From Bombardia bombarda (taxonomy: Eukaryota; Ascomycota; Sordariomycetes; Sordariales; Lasiosphaeriaceae), in contig JAULSR010000005.1 of assembly GCA_030512295.1 (NCBI GenBank), positions 124,001 through 188,000 on the forward strand: a stretch of 64,000 nt of DNA, in the 5' to 3' direction. This document shows positions 33,503 to 42,500 of the stretch, piece after piece (the first letter of the stretch is position 1; the number at the start of each line of letters is the position of its first letter). The notes under the pieces are model-generated. The model searched no databases. It had not been told where the DNA came from and saw only the letters and a program-made list of their open reading frames with translations. The translations under genes and the position numbers were made by a program.

Positions 33503-33508
33503 AAAAAA
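33503..33508 (-). terminator. Pol III T6 terminator of the tRNA gene
   Basis: Read on the minus strand, TCTA then TTTTTT follows the discriminator base by four nucleotides. That is the expected distance for RNA polymerase III termination and argues that the tRNA gene is transcribed. Confidence 0.75.
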
Positions 33509-33512
33509 TAGA

Positions 33513-33660
33513 CGATCGAGATGGGACTCGAACCCACAACCTCAGTCTGGAGCCTTCTTGAATAGGAGGACCACACGCTACCCTGTGGTGTAGAGTCAGT
33601 ACAATGTATGGCGAATCGAGTTTTGATGAATGGGGAATACGAACATTGCGCCACCCGACC
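33513..33660 (-). tRNA. tRNA-Arg(CCU) with an anticodon-loop intron and a 62-nt D-loop insertion
   Basis: Reading the minus strand from 33660, every arm pairs. The acceptor is GGTCGGG with CTCGATC (two G-T pairs). The D-stem is GCGC with GCGT, the anticodon stem TGGTC with GACTG, and the T-stem GTGGG with CCCAT. The T-loop is TTCGAGT and the discriminator is G. The anticodon loop reads C-T-CCT-A then A, giving anticodon CCU at 33566-33564 (decodes AGG). A canonical 14-nt intron at 33562-33549 sits after position 37 and contains AGG able to pair with the anticodon. Unusually, 62 nt (33644-33583) interrupt the D-loop between AAT and GGTA. The insertion starts GTTCGT, has CTGAC 13 nt before its end and ends CACAG. 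Mature length would be 72 nt. A T6 terminator follows. Confidence 0.82.
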
Positions 33661-33950
33661 GAATCTCTAACTTGAAAGAAACAGCTTGTGGGAGCGGTAT
33701 AAGTGCCCGTGGCTAGATCAGAGGCTCCGCAATGATGGAGATCAGGTGGAATGGGGCTTGAGGAGAGTGGACTTCGCATACAGGACTCCACAGGGAGATG
33801 CCGAAGTCTTCCAGTGAGCTTCTAGCGTCTCGAGCGTGGTATTAAGTGCTGAAACGCCCTCAAGGTTATAGGTAGTGGAGGTAGTGCCGTGGGCGTCTTA
33901 TGGCACCTGGGCCTCCCGGAAACCCCGCCAGCGCACTGGGTTAATTACAA

Positions 33951-34694
33951 TTAACGTACATCCTCGACCTGCGCAGGTTCACGCTGTTCGGGCATGTCGA
34001 TCTCTGGCATCTCAAACCCCAAGCATACAGCAGTCGCCCAGTCGGCATCGTGGCTGATGCTCACCTTGGCCATCTGGCCGGCCCCCTCGTCACCGCCCCT
34101 GTCCTTCGGAGCCTTGATAAAGGCCACTGTCGGTCCGCTCGCATCAGGCTTGAAGATTTCTTCGGGTTTGGTGCTGTCGCTGTTGCCATCGACGACGCTT
34201 TTGTCCTTTCCCTCCTCGCCCTTCTTTGCAGTATACCGGATAATTATGTCGTGAAAGTGCAGTTGCATATGTGGGTGCGCCTTGAAGGCTGCTTCTTTGG
34301 CCGCGAACCTGGAGATATGGGTGTGCAAATGCCGAGGATTAACACTGATGTTGAAACATGAAGAGAATAATGAAAAGAGAAAAAGAACCCACCTCCCAGC
34401 CATAAATTCTGCCACTTTTGTCAAATCTTTCGGCGTCATCTTGGCCACCTCATACGCCCAATGATCATAGGCATGCCGAAGTCTTGATTTGGGCCTCTCT
34501 GGAGGCGGAGACTGGCGGGCCACGCTCAACAGATGCCTAATCGCCGCTCGCTCATTCCGCTCCTCTGCCGTCAGGATTTTCTGGATGAAGCGTATTCCCC
34601 CGCCCGACTTGAGTATGGAGTATACTCTCGAGATATTACAAATGTCCGTGCCGACATGGATTGGGAACGGGAACGGCGTGATTCGGGGCGCCAT
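33951..34694 (-). CDS. PPT2: Mitochondrial-type holo-[acyl-carrier-protein] synthase (4'-phosphopantetheinyl transferase)
   Basis: Exons 34694-34393 and 34308-33951 give 219 aa. The AcpS-type enzyme moves 4'-phosphopantetheine from CoA to acyl carrier protein. Yeast Ppt2 does this for mitochondrial ACP. Motifs: VGTDICNISRV with Mg2+ ligand Asp17 near the start, and FAAKEAAFKAHP (Glu106, Lys105) directly after the splice junction, then VSISHDADWATAVCLGF near the C-terminus. The intron is 84 nt, divisible by three and free of in-frame stops, so retention would insert 28 residues just before the catalytic KEA motif. The tRNA-Arg gene lies about 290 bp past the stop codon on the same strand. Confidence 0.88.
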   Translation of the reverse strand: MAPRITPFPFPIHVGTDICNISRVYSILKSGGGIRFIQKILTAEERNERAAIRHLLSVARQSPPPERPKSRLRHAYDHWAYEVAKMTPKDLTKVAEFMAGRWVLFLFSLFSSCFNISVNPRHLHTHISRFAAKEAAFKAHPHMQLHFHDIIIRYTAKKGEEGKDKSVVDGNSDSTKPEEIFKPDASGPTVAFIKAPKDRGGDEGAGQMAKVSISHDADWATAVCLGFEMPEIDMPEQREPAQVEDVR

Positions 34695-35284
34695 GGCCTT
34701 TTTCCCCTTGGTAGAGTCGATATTCGTTAATGATTGATCAATTCAGAGGTGAAGCTGTCAACAACTCGACGCACGGGACAAGACTTCGGGAATACGAATA
34801 CAGGCGACTTGGCGCGCTAAAACTACCTAACCCCTACATGCTTCCCCACCACGTCATTACTTGTCGACGTCGCGCCTTCCATAAACAACTTGAACCCATT
34901 CACAACGAAAACGGTAGAGCCAGACGAACAAACAGACAAACTCCCTAGACGACATGTACTACTGCTAGAATGCTTCCAGAGCCTTTTGTTTCCCATCCCA
35001 ATTTCACTTTAGGAAAGAAAGCGAAAAAATGTAACCCATATTGGCAAGCGCATAACCCGTACTCATAGCTCCTCCCCCTAAGTACGTATCCTCTCTCTCC
35101 ATTATTGGTCATCATCTTCAGACTCGCCAACGTCCGCCACATCGGACCCAACCCCGAACAACTCTCACCAGGGCATGACTGGATAGTCATAAACCCTCTG
35201 AAGCCAAGTTTTTTTTTTATTTTTTCGGTATTCCTCCGAGATTGAGCAAAGCTCATACCCGATCGGTCAAGAACCTGAACCCGC
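34695..35284. other. Spacer between PPT2 start and membrane-protein stop
   Basis: AT-rich, with a T/A run near 35210-35225 (minus-strand 3' UTR of the membrane protein). No gene is seen. Confidence 0.5.
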
Positions 35285-36359
35285 CTAGTTATCAGCCAGC
35301 AGGGGAGCGCGCTCAGCATCGCCGCTGCGCGTCTTGCCAGCCCACGCGGGGACCGCCACCACCAGGGTGAACACAAACAGCGTAGCCATGATGGTGAAGG
35401 CAAAGATCCACTGGAAGGCGACAAGCTGGTTGAAGAACTGTGCCACGCCAAGCGAGGCCGCGAGCACGCTCAACGAGAAGCCCATGGTGTAATCCTGTTA
35501 CCCTCCAGTCAGCCACACCGTACCAAACAGGAGTAGAGAAGTCAGGATGAGTACATACCTTGTAAATCACAACGAAAAACAGGCCATACGCCAGGATGGA
35601 CCACACAAAAATGTTGGCAAACACGCGCGCCACCAGGCTGTTGGAGTGCGGCACCATGATGGCGCCGTTCCAGTAGATGGCCACAAACGTCCAGGCGAGC
35701 GGGCCCGACACGGCCGGCAGGTGGATGAAGCGCGGGTAGCTGTTGTGGCGGAAGTAGAGCGACGTCAGGTTGAAGAAGTTGATGATCAGGATGATCTCGG
35801 CCCAGACAAAGTGCGAGCGCACAAACAGCATCACAAAGGCAAAGTGCAGCAGGTTGTTGAAGATGAAGTGGCTGCCCACGGCGCACGCCGCGTTGACGTT
35901 CTCCACCTTGGTCGAGAAGAGGTGGCTGATGTAGCCGAGCTGGAGGATGAAGAGGGTGAGCCTGTTTCGGGGGGGGGGGGGGGGGGGGTGTTAGATGCAT
36001 ACGGACAGAATTAGAAGAGGAGGGTGAAAGGGACGGCATACCAGAACAGGGACGTGATCAGGTAGTTCTGGCTAAAGGCCGAGAAGTGAAAGTAGTTTTG
36101 TCCCCATATCGTGCGGCGGTGGTAGTGGCCATCGTGGGGCGACTCGTATGTGTAGTAGATGGTCGAGATGAGCGACAGCAGCCACGACAGCAGCGTCAGC
36201 ACCTTGTACGTGATGACCGAGTTGGCGCTGTGCGAGTCACGCCTCGCGAAGGGGTTGACTGTGACCAAAAGACAAAATCGTTAGTATCGTGAGAATCAAG
36301 CAGGTGGTGGGTTGGGGTAGTTGGGACGTCGACGACGTACTGTTGCTGAGACGATCCAT
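35285..36359 (-). CDS. Multi-pass membrane protein, DUF1774-like fungal family
   Basis: Four exons (36359-36341, 36258-36042, 35961-35559, 35494-35285) join in frame to 282 aa. Introns are 82, 80 and 64 nt with good donors (GTACGT, GTATGC, GTATGT) and CTRAC branch points. The protein starts with only six codons in exon 1 and then shows about six or seven hydrophobic spans: VITYKVLTLLSWLLSLIST, a conserved FHFSAFSQNYLITSLFWL, FNNLLHFAFVMLFV, WAEIILIINFFNL, GPLAWTFVAIYWNG, a span around ANIFVWSILAYG, and FAFTIMATLFVFTLVVAVPAW. The C-terminus ends in a di-leucine-like ERAPLLADN, often a vacuolar or endosomal sorting signal. The layout matches my memory of fungal DUF1774 proteins. Function unknown. 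Confidence 0.75.
35969..35988. repeat. G20 homopolymer (C20 on the coding strand) in intron 2 of the membrane protein
   Basis: On the minus strand, CTAACA is followed by twenty C and then GAAACAG at the 3' splice site. The arrangement is nearly the same as in the lyase intron at 32364. Confidence 0.9.
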
Positions 36360-37345
36360 ATCTGTGATGGGACAACAGGGATGCTATGTGTCGGCGGGTC
36401 TAGAATAGTTGTCCTGTCTCCTGTCTAGTAAGTAGTCTCTCACTCTCTCGAACGTACAAGAAAGAAGAAAAGAGGCCTCGAAGTGTAAGCGGGTTTGTGT
36501 GTGCGGTTTTGTTTTTGTAGGAAGTGGGAAAGGCGAAAGGCAGGCTCAATATCAGGACAACGACGGGTGGCCAAGAAGGTGTTTGCGGGGAAGTGACAGC
36601 CAATTGGAAGGCGGGAAAGGAACGCTGTTGCTTGTTACTCCTCCGGCTGGTGGATGCAAGACAAAATCTTCCAAGGGCAGGCAGGGAGTCAAGTTAGTGC
36701 CCGTAGGTGAGTGGTCCAGGTGACTTTTTCGCATGCGTGCTGCTGCTTGCCGCTCTTGCCAATGTTTGAAGTTGGTGTCTTGCGGGTTACGACGCATTGC
36801 TGCTAGCTGCTTGGTCCCTGGACGCTGTCGTGGTTGGCCGACCTGGCCCAAGCTAACTCACCTTACGCACCTACGTCATTTCTCTTTAGCTTTCTCCTCG
36901 TCTGATCTCTTGGCTTGACTGGGAGCTTGGAAGCAGTAAATGGCCATACATCACGTGGATTTCTATTCTCTTGTATCTGGAGCACTCCGCATTATCGTCG
37001 AATAATCACAATCTCAAGAGCAGATAGCGTAATTGGGGCTTCGAACCCGTTGTGAGCAACTTCCTCGTTCAGTGACATGAAGCTTAACATTGCCAAGCGC
37101 GAGCTGGATCGCTTCATGCATTGAACGCGGAGGCTACCAGAGTGGGGCAGACGATCCGCAAGCAGCCGAGTTTTGATTGGCTCATTGTCTAGTCTTGTAC
37201 GTCATAGCATGCTCTGTGACTCCCCCAAGCTCACACCGATTCGGTGCAACCTCGTTGGCTGTGGTGGCCACTTCATCGCAACTGAAATGAACGTGTAGCA
37301 TTTTGTGAGATGCGTCAATTGGCTCAGAACCACCTCTTTTGCTCC

Positions 37346-37381
37346 TTCAGAAGCAGATTCAGAAGCAGATTCAGAAGCAGA
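37346..37381. repeat. Three perfect 12-bp units TTCAGAAGCAGA
   Basis: Units start at 37346, 37358 and 37370 and are identical. No function is suggested. Confidence 0.9.
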
Positions 37382-38385
37382 TATCTGGCGAGGCCCGAAA
37401 GATGTAAAGGAACACACAAATGACCGGGCAGCAATGACCTTCCATGGATAGCTTGCAAGTGCAGAATACGAATACTGATTATAGAAGCCACGTCCGCGAA
37501 GTTCCAAGGAGATTATTGCCAGGAACGGTGCAGAAGCTGTGACACGCGACCTCTCTTCCAAAAGAGACGCCACGAGAAGTCCAATTGCCAAGACGATATC
37601 CATTGCAGCAAGTAGCATCTGGTGGTGCGGGACCTGCTGGAAATTCCATATGTAGCTCCAATCAGCATGAAAACTGGTGGCCTGTTTTCCAATTGCTCCT
37701 TCCTTCCCTCAGTTGGTGTGTGAGTGGTGGGGCAACCCCTCTCCCTGTCGTCAGCTGCGGGAGGGAACGCAACCAACCACACAGCCGTTGCAGTTCTTTT
37801 CCCTCCTGCAACCCCCAAGGTCGCCTGCTGCCTTGGACGAGCTTTGCCCAGGTGCCGATCTGATCGGAAACGTTTGCTTCGCAGTTCTTCACCACTCAGA
37901 AAGCCAACTGCTGCTGTTGCCAATCCAAGAATACGATGATGCAGTTGCCATTTCGCCAGTGACGTGCGACACGAGCAAGAAAAGGGATCTCGAATGGATT
38001 ACGCTCTATCGCAAGTCCAGTCGTCAGGCGCTCACCACTCATTACAGGTCACACCAAACCGCCGCGATCGCTGTCTTTACCTCCGAGCCATCCAACCCAT
38101 TACCGGCCAAGCGGTCATGGCTTTTTTATTTTGTCTATTCTATTTCTGTATTCAACCGACTTGCGAAGCATTTCCCAGACCACCACCTGCTCTTTGTCAG
38201 GCGTTCCAGCGGCTGGTTGAACAACCCCTCCACTTTCGAGTTTTTCTTATTGCACGATAACTGCTCAGCAATCCCTTTCTAGCCCTAGTTATGATGTATG
38301 TGTGTTTGGATACTTCTCTCGCCCTTGGTCGAGTCAACGTCGCAACCAGCTGGTCAGTCATTGCCCATAAAAGGGAAGATTCGAG

Positions 38386-38898
38386 TCATTGCTTGGTGAT
38401 TCCTTCAAATTGAGACTTCACTGCTTCGAAGTTTATTCCTGTTTCGAGAAACAATGCTTTGTCGATGGCCCGTATCGACGCATCGCTGCCGGCACTGTTT
38501 TGCTCGCATATCATGTTGTCTGATGACTGCCGTGGCTTTGGCTTCGTCTCTTGATACGGCTCTCTTGTCTCTGGCGACTTCTTCGACTTCCTATTCTGCC
38601 TTGTACCGAATGACTTGTGGGCTTCAAACGAGTGTTTTGACACTATCTCATTGCAGGCTGACGTGCCTTTTGGCGACGGTGCATCTTCCCTTTGAGCCTC
38701 TGGCGGTAACATGCTGAGCTCGATGTCATCGTCAATCATCAGCTCGTGGTCGTGCGTTGGTATCCGGGTATCCCTTCGCCATGCACCAATTCCAAGAAGA
38801 CATATATCTTGTTCGGATAAATGCGACATGGCATAGGCAAATAGACTGAAAAGACCGAAACCCCATTCGACATGAGGACTTGCAGAGATGTGTCCCAT
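38386..38898 (-). CDS. Possible small hypothetical protein
   Basis: An ATG-initiated frame of 170 codons (ATG at 38898) has mixed composition and an acidic-basic C-terminal half (KSKKSPETREPYQETKPKPR). It has no recognisable domain, no spliced partner and ordinary codon use. It could be a lineage-specific gene or chance. I see no promoter or poly(A) evidence. Confidence 0.25.
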   Translation of the reverse strand: MGHISASPHVEWGFGLFSLFAYAMSHLSEQDICLLGIGAWRRDTRIPTHDHELMIDDDIELSMLPPEAQREDAPSPKGTSACNEIVSKHSFEAHKSFGTRQNRKSKKSPETREPYQETKPKPRQSSDNMICEQNSAGSDASIRAIDKALFLETGINFEAVKSQFEGITKQ

Positions 38899-39324
38899 TC
38901 TAGAGCTGGGTATGAGATCTCGTTATATTTACCAAACCTGTCGCCGCTATGTCAGGCTATCTGACACTCAATTCATGTTGCGAAACGTCATTTTACGCCA
39001 TTTAGGCTTGCTATCCATTTTTTTTTTTCCCCTAGTGTCTATTTCTCTCTAGATCCGGATCTCACGTTCTCTAATGGAGCAACGCTGTGTTGACGTTCCG
39101 AACGCCAAAATACAATTACAATAGCCCGATCCAGACTTTGATAGCAAGGCGGAGATATGCGCCCGATTGCCAGCTGCATTAGCGCGCCTCAGCAAAGACC
39201 AGCACATCTCTGGGCTCGATATAATTGGCTCAGACTGGCTGGTTTGGAGTTGCAGAATCAGTCAATCACAACAATATGCCAATTCCCCGATTGGGGGTCG
39301 TTGCCTTAACGAGGCATTCTGCAG

Positions 39325-39360
39325 GGCGACTCACTAGGCGACTCACCAGGCGACTCACTA
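39325..39360. repeat. Three 12-bp units GGCGACTCACTA/CCA upstream of the Clr5 gene
   Basis: Units start at 39325, 39337 and 39349; the middle one ends CCA instead of CTA. They stand 250 bp before the Clr5-gene ATG and could act as regulator sites (speculative). Confidence 0.85.
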
Positions 39361-39608
39361 ATAGTTCGCCCACCAACCACCATCGTCTCTATTACTGAAA
39401 TTCCATATGAGCCATCGTTGGCTATCGTGGCTGTTCAAAGTTCAGCAAAAGAGAACATACATAATGGCAGTCTCCAGCCATATATTTATTCGGGGCACTG
39501 TGTCTTGCGCGTTTCTGTGTTCATCTTCATAACAATTTGTGTTTTGGTTTTTGTGTTTGTGTTTGTTGACGATTGTGTTTGTGAGTAACAGCAAATCTGT
39601 CACACAAC

Positions 39609-41469
39609 ATGGGTAACCCTCCGAAGACGACATTCAAAGAGCATCGCATCAATACACCACGGATAAACGATGAAGAATGGGAGAAATGGAAGCCACACAT
39701 ACTTCAACTATTTGATACTTCCACTCTAAAGGACACGATGGAGCAGATGGAGAAAAAGCATAAGTTTGTTGCAACGTGAGTATTGTTTTGATATGACTGC
39801 TCCATGACTCATCTGACTTCATCGCAGAAAGAGGCAATATGTCCATCGCATAGGTAAAACGTGGGACCATAAGAAGTACAACACCGAGCTTACTTCGGGG
39901 CACTCCAGGACTGCTGGCACCAAAACAATTAGAAAACCCAACCAGTCCTTGTCTCCCAATAGAACTACGACCACAACCACTCGCCCTTCAAGGAAACAAG
40001 ACTTGTGCGGCAGCTCCACCGTTCCCCTGAGCAGTAGCAACCAACAACTCCTGACCCATACCCTGGAACCCTCGCCGCAGTCCTTTCTGCCACACACGAC
40101 AGACAAATGCGGTATCGACTTCCACGCAAAGCCGCCCGAGATGTATGCTCCTCGCCTGGCAGCCAGTGACATAGTGTCTAGATATCGACGTCAGGCCGAC
40201 ATGCTCTCTGCCTGTGGCGACTACCAACTTGCCTTCCATGTCTACGCTGCACTGTATCACATCCAACCGACGGTGGAGATAGCTGTCCATTGCGCCATGA
40301 CTTTCCAAACCGACAAGCAGGCACTTGAGATGCGCAACATCATGCAAAATTATGTCAAGCAATTGCCGACTGACGAATTGGATGATGTATTCTATGTTAA
40401 CGGAGCCCGTATGTATGATAGGGGCTTCGACGAGGGCAACGCCATCGGCCAAATGGAGGACTGGCTAAACAAAAATATCGAAGGAATATGCAATGGTGAC
40501 CAGCTCACACTGCTTCGTTACCGAAGTTCCGCCATGGACATTCCTCTCTACCAGAGTCTTGACTATGCGATGAGACGCTTTAACTCGTACGCCCAGTTCG
40601 ATGCTGAGAACGAACCGTTAGGTATTATTAACGAAGAATCTATTCGTCGTCAATACATCAATCAACAGCCGGCTTTTGCCAAATCCCTTGGCCAAACGGC
40701 CAACGACTCCTCAGCGACAAATATACGGTGCTTGTTCGCGTGCTTGGAGTGGTGCATTGCCGCTCTTGATAGTGGCCCAACGATCCCCGAAGCCCTCAAC
40801 GTTGGGGACGGTGGGATCACAAGAACCTATCAAGTCATCTGCACACTATGGCTTGTCTGGCAGACCTCGAACTCATCCTCTGCCACAATTGGCATCGGCA
40901 ATCTCGCCGAGTCCGCCTGCCAATGGGACCTTCTCGCTGAGGTGCAGCTGGGCATGTCACCGAGCGATCTTCTGGGCACCGTCATCCGCACCTTCATGGC
41001 TTCAAGAAGCGAGTCTGTCTTTTTTCTCCCACAGAAGCAATCAGTCATATCCGACGCACTGCTCCGCGCTCGCTTTCTCAGCGAGGTCAGCAAAGATGAG
41101 ATATTTTCCCGCTTTCTCTCCCAGGTCCGCAAGGCCGGCAGGCTACGCACGGTGCACCCGAACGACACGTTTGATGACGACGAGGAGCCGGTGATCTTTG
41201 ATGATGACGCCGATACACCTCGCGGCTTCAGACCCGGCTTCAGAATCGAGTTGGACGAGGTCGCCGAGATTCGCTCAGCTGTACGGGATTTTGTTGCTTA
41301 TCACCTGCAGGTTCAGGCCGCCAGCATCACAATAGAGGGGGAGGTTGGCCATCCACTCTTGGAGCATGTGCAGAGGCCGCCATCAGCGACAGTGGTTGGT
41401 CAACCAGCTCCAGCTGAGGCTGCGGGCTCGACTAGCTTTCTGATAAATATTACTTACGAACAAGCATGA
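39609..41469 (+). CDS. Clr5-domain protein
   Basis: Exons 39609-39775 and 39828-41469 (donor GTGAGT, CTGAC branch point, acceptor GCAG) give 602 aa. The N-terminal 75 residues form a Clr5 domain: EEWEKWKPHILQLFDTSTLK, then MEQMEKKHKFVATKRQYVHR and WDHKKY, the helical repeat named from fission yeast Clr5. Clr5 works with Clr3/histone deacetylase in heterochromatin-type silencing; in filamentous fungi the domain caps many putative regulators. The linker is Thr/Ser/Arg-rich (NRTTTTTTRPSRKQ). The rest is helical and tetratricopeptide-like at about 160-220 (SACGDYQLAFHVYAALYHIQ). An acidic patch DDDEEPVIFDDD lies near 515. Codons are less GC-biased than in neighbouring genes, as in a fast-evolving, weakly expressed gene. 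Confidence 0.82.
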
Positions 41470-42500
41470 TGAAAGCCTGGGCAATGAATGACTGGGAGGA
41501 TAAAAGGAGGCATTTGTACTGGGGCCACAGTGCGCTGGGAGGGGACCCAGGGATGTTTTGGGTATTTTCTTGCTTTACTTCACTACTATCTCTGTTCATC
41601 GTGTTTCTTCTCGTTTCTATCCCTCCGTCTCTTTATCAGTTTCATTTCATTTCCCTTAATTTGCGTGCGTTTCTGTTCTCTCACTGTGTTTCTATCCCCC
41701 TTCAAGATACCGTGTTTTCATTCCTGCATGCCATCAAAAAAAGAACAGTCTTGTTTCAGCATTTTCTACAGCAGCCCCACAGACATGGCATTAGCATGAG
41801 CAAGTGAGCAATCCGATCTTCCCTCCAAAATCCCTACAAGCTATACTTCCATTCTCTTGTATCCTCCATCTGGCTTTTTTCAGGTTCCTCTCTTTACATG
41901 CACATATGGCTTCTCTCTATAATGTTAGTAATGATGTTTTCCCTATCTCTTCTTTAAAGACTTGATAGAATTTACTTTTTGCATTTGTAGCGCCGATCGT
42001 CACTTCATACGTATACAGTCTTGATTCCATAAAAGAAAACGAAATATAAGGGTATCCGTGAAATGTGCGGTGACGAACCAGCCCCCTCAGACAGGCCGTT
42101 GACAGTTTCTACCATGTGTCTATGTGCCCATTCTCATTTCACGTTTTGCGTCCATTGATGGTAAGTATGCAGTAGCAGTAGCCTTAGTGATACCCGCTAA
42201 TAGAAAGAGAATAACAAAAAAAAAACAATCTTGAATACAATGAAACGAAATCTACCCGACTCGGTCAGTTAGTAGTTGTAAGTACCCTAATACACTCGAG
42301 CTGATGATACAGAGACAAGCTTGAAACCTTGATGAATACCGTCCCCCATAACAAAGACCACAAAAAGAAACTTTCTCTCATACATGCACGCTAAACCCCC
42401 TCCTCCATTAACTTGGTTTCCTCTCATATTCTTATGCACCATGACTAAAAAGCCTTCCCTCATCATACAGCTCACACACTTCAACCTCACAACCTGACAC
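41470..42500. other. Convergent 3' spacer of the Clr5 and dynein genes
   Basis: AT-rich and pyrimidine-rich 1-kb spacer holding both 3' UTRs. AATAAA-like and ATAAAA stretches near 42030-42060 and 42210-42220 could serve polyadenylation. No gene is seen. Confidence 0.5.

Larger units (their letters stand above)
33194..33950. other. Convergent spacer holding a microsatellite and a tRNA gene
   Basis: The spacer between the lyase (+) and the phosphopantetheinyl transferase (-) contains the AGT microsatellite at 33212-33273, a short duplicated CTCAAGTTCTCAA near 33276-33303 and the tRNA-Arg gene. No protein gene is seen. Confidence 0.6.
36360..39608. other. 3.2-kb region without a confirmed gene; two 12-bp triple repeats
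   Basis: Several open frames overlap on both strands at 37200-38280, but none shows an ordered domain. Two minisatellites of three 12-bp units lie at 37346-37381 (TTCAGAAGCAGA) and 39325-39360 (GGCGACTCACTA/CA). 38900-39600 is AT-rich. One possible small gene is listed separately at 38386-38898. Confidence 0.45.

Noticed and set aside
37020..37060. A-box-like TAGCGTAATTGG on + and GGGTTCGAAGCCC B-box on -
   Set aside because: The two boxes overlap within about 25 bp and are on opposite strands. No acceptor or anticodon stem can be drawn, so it is not a tRNA gene.
37200..38282. Overlapping frames of 100-200 codons on both strands
   Set aside because: Mixed low-complexity sequence with no ordered domain, no convincing splice joins and competing frames. 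No gene is called.
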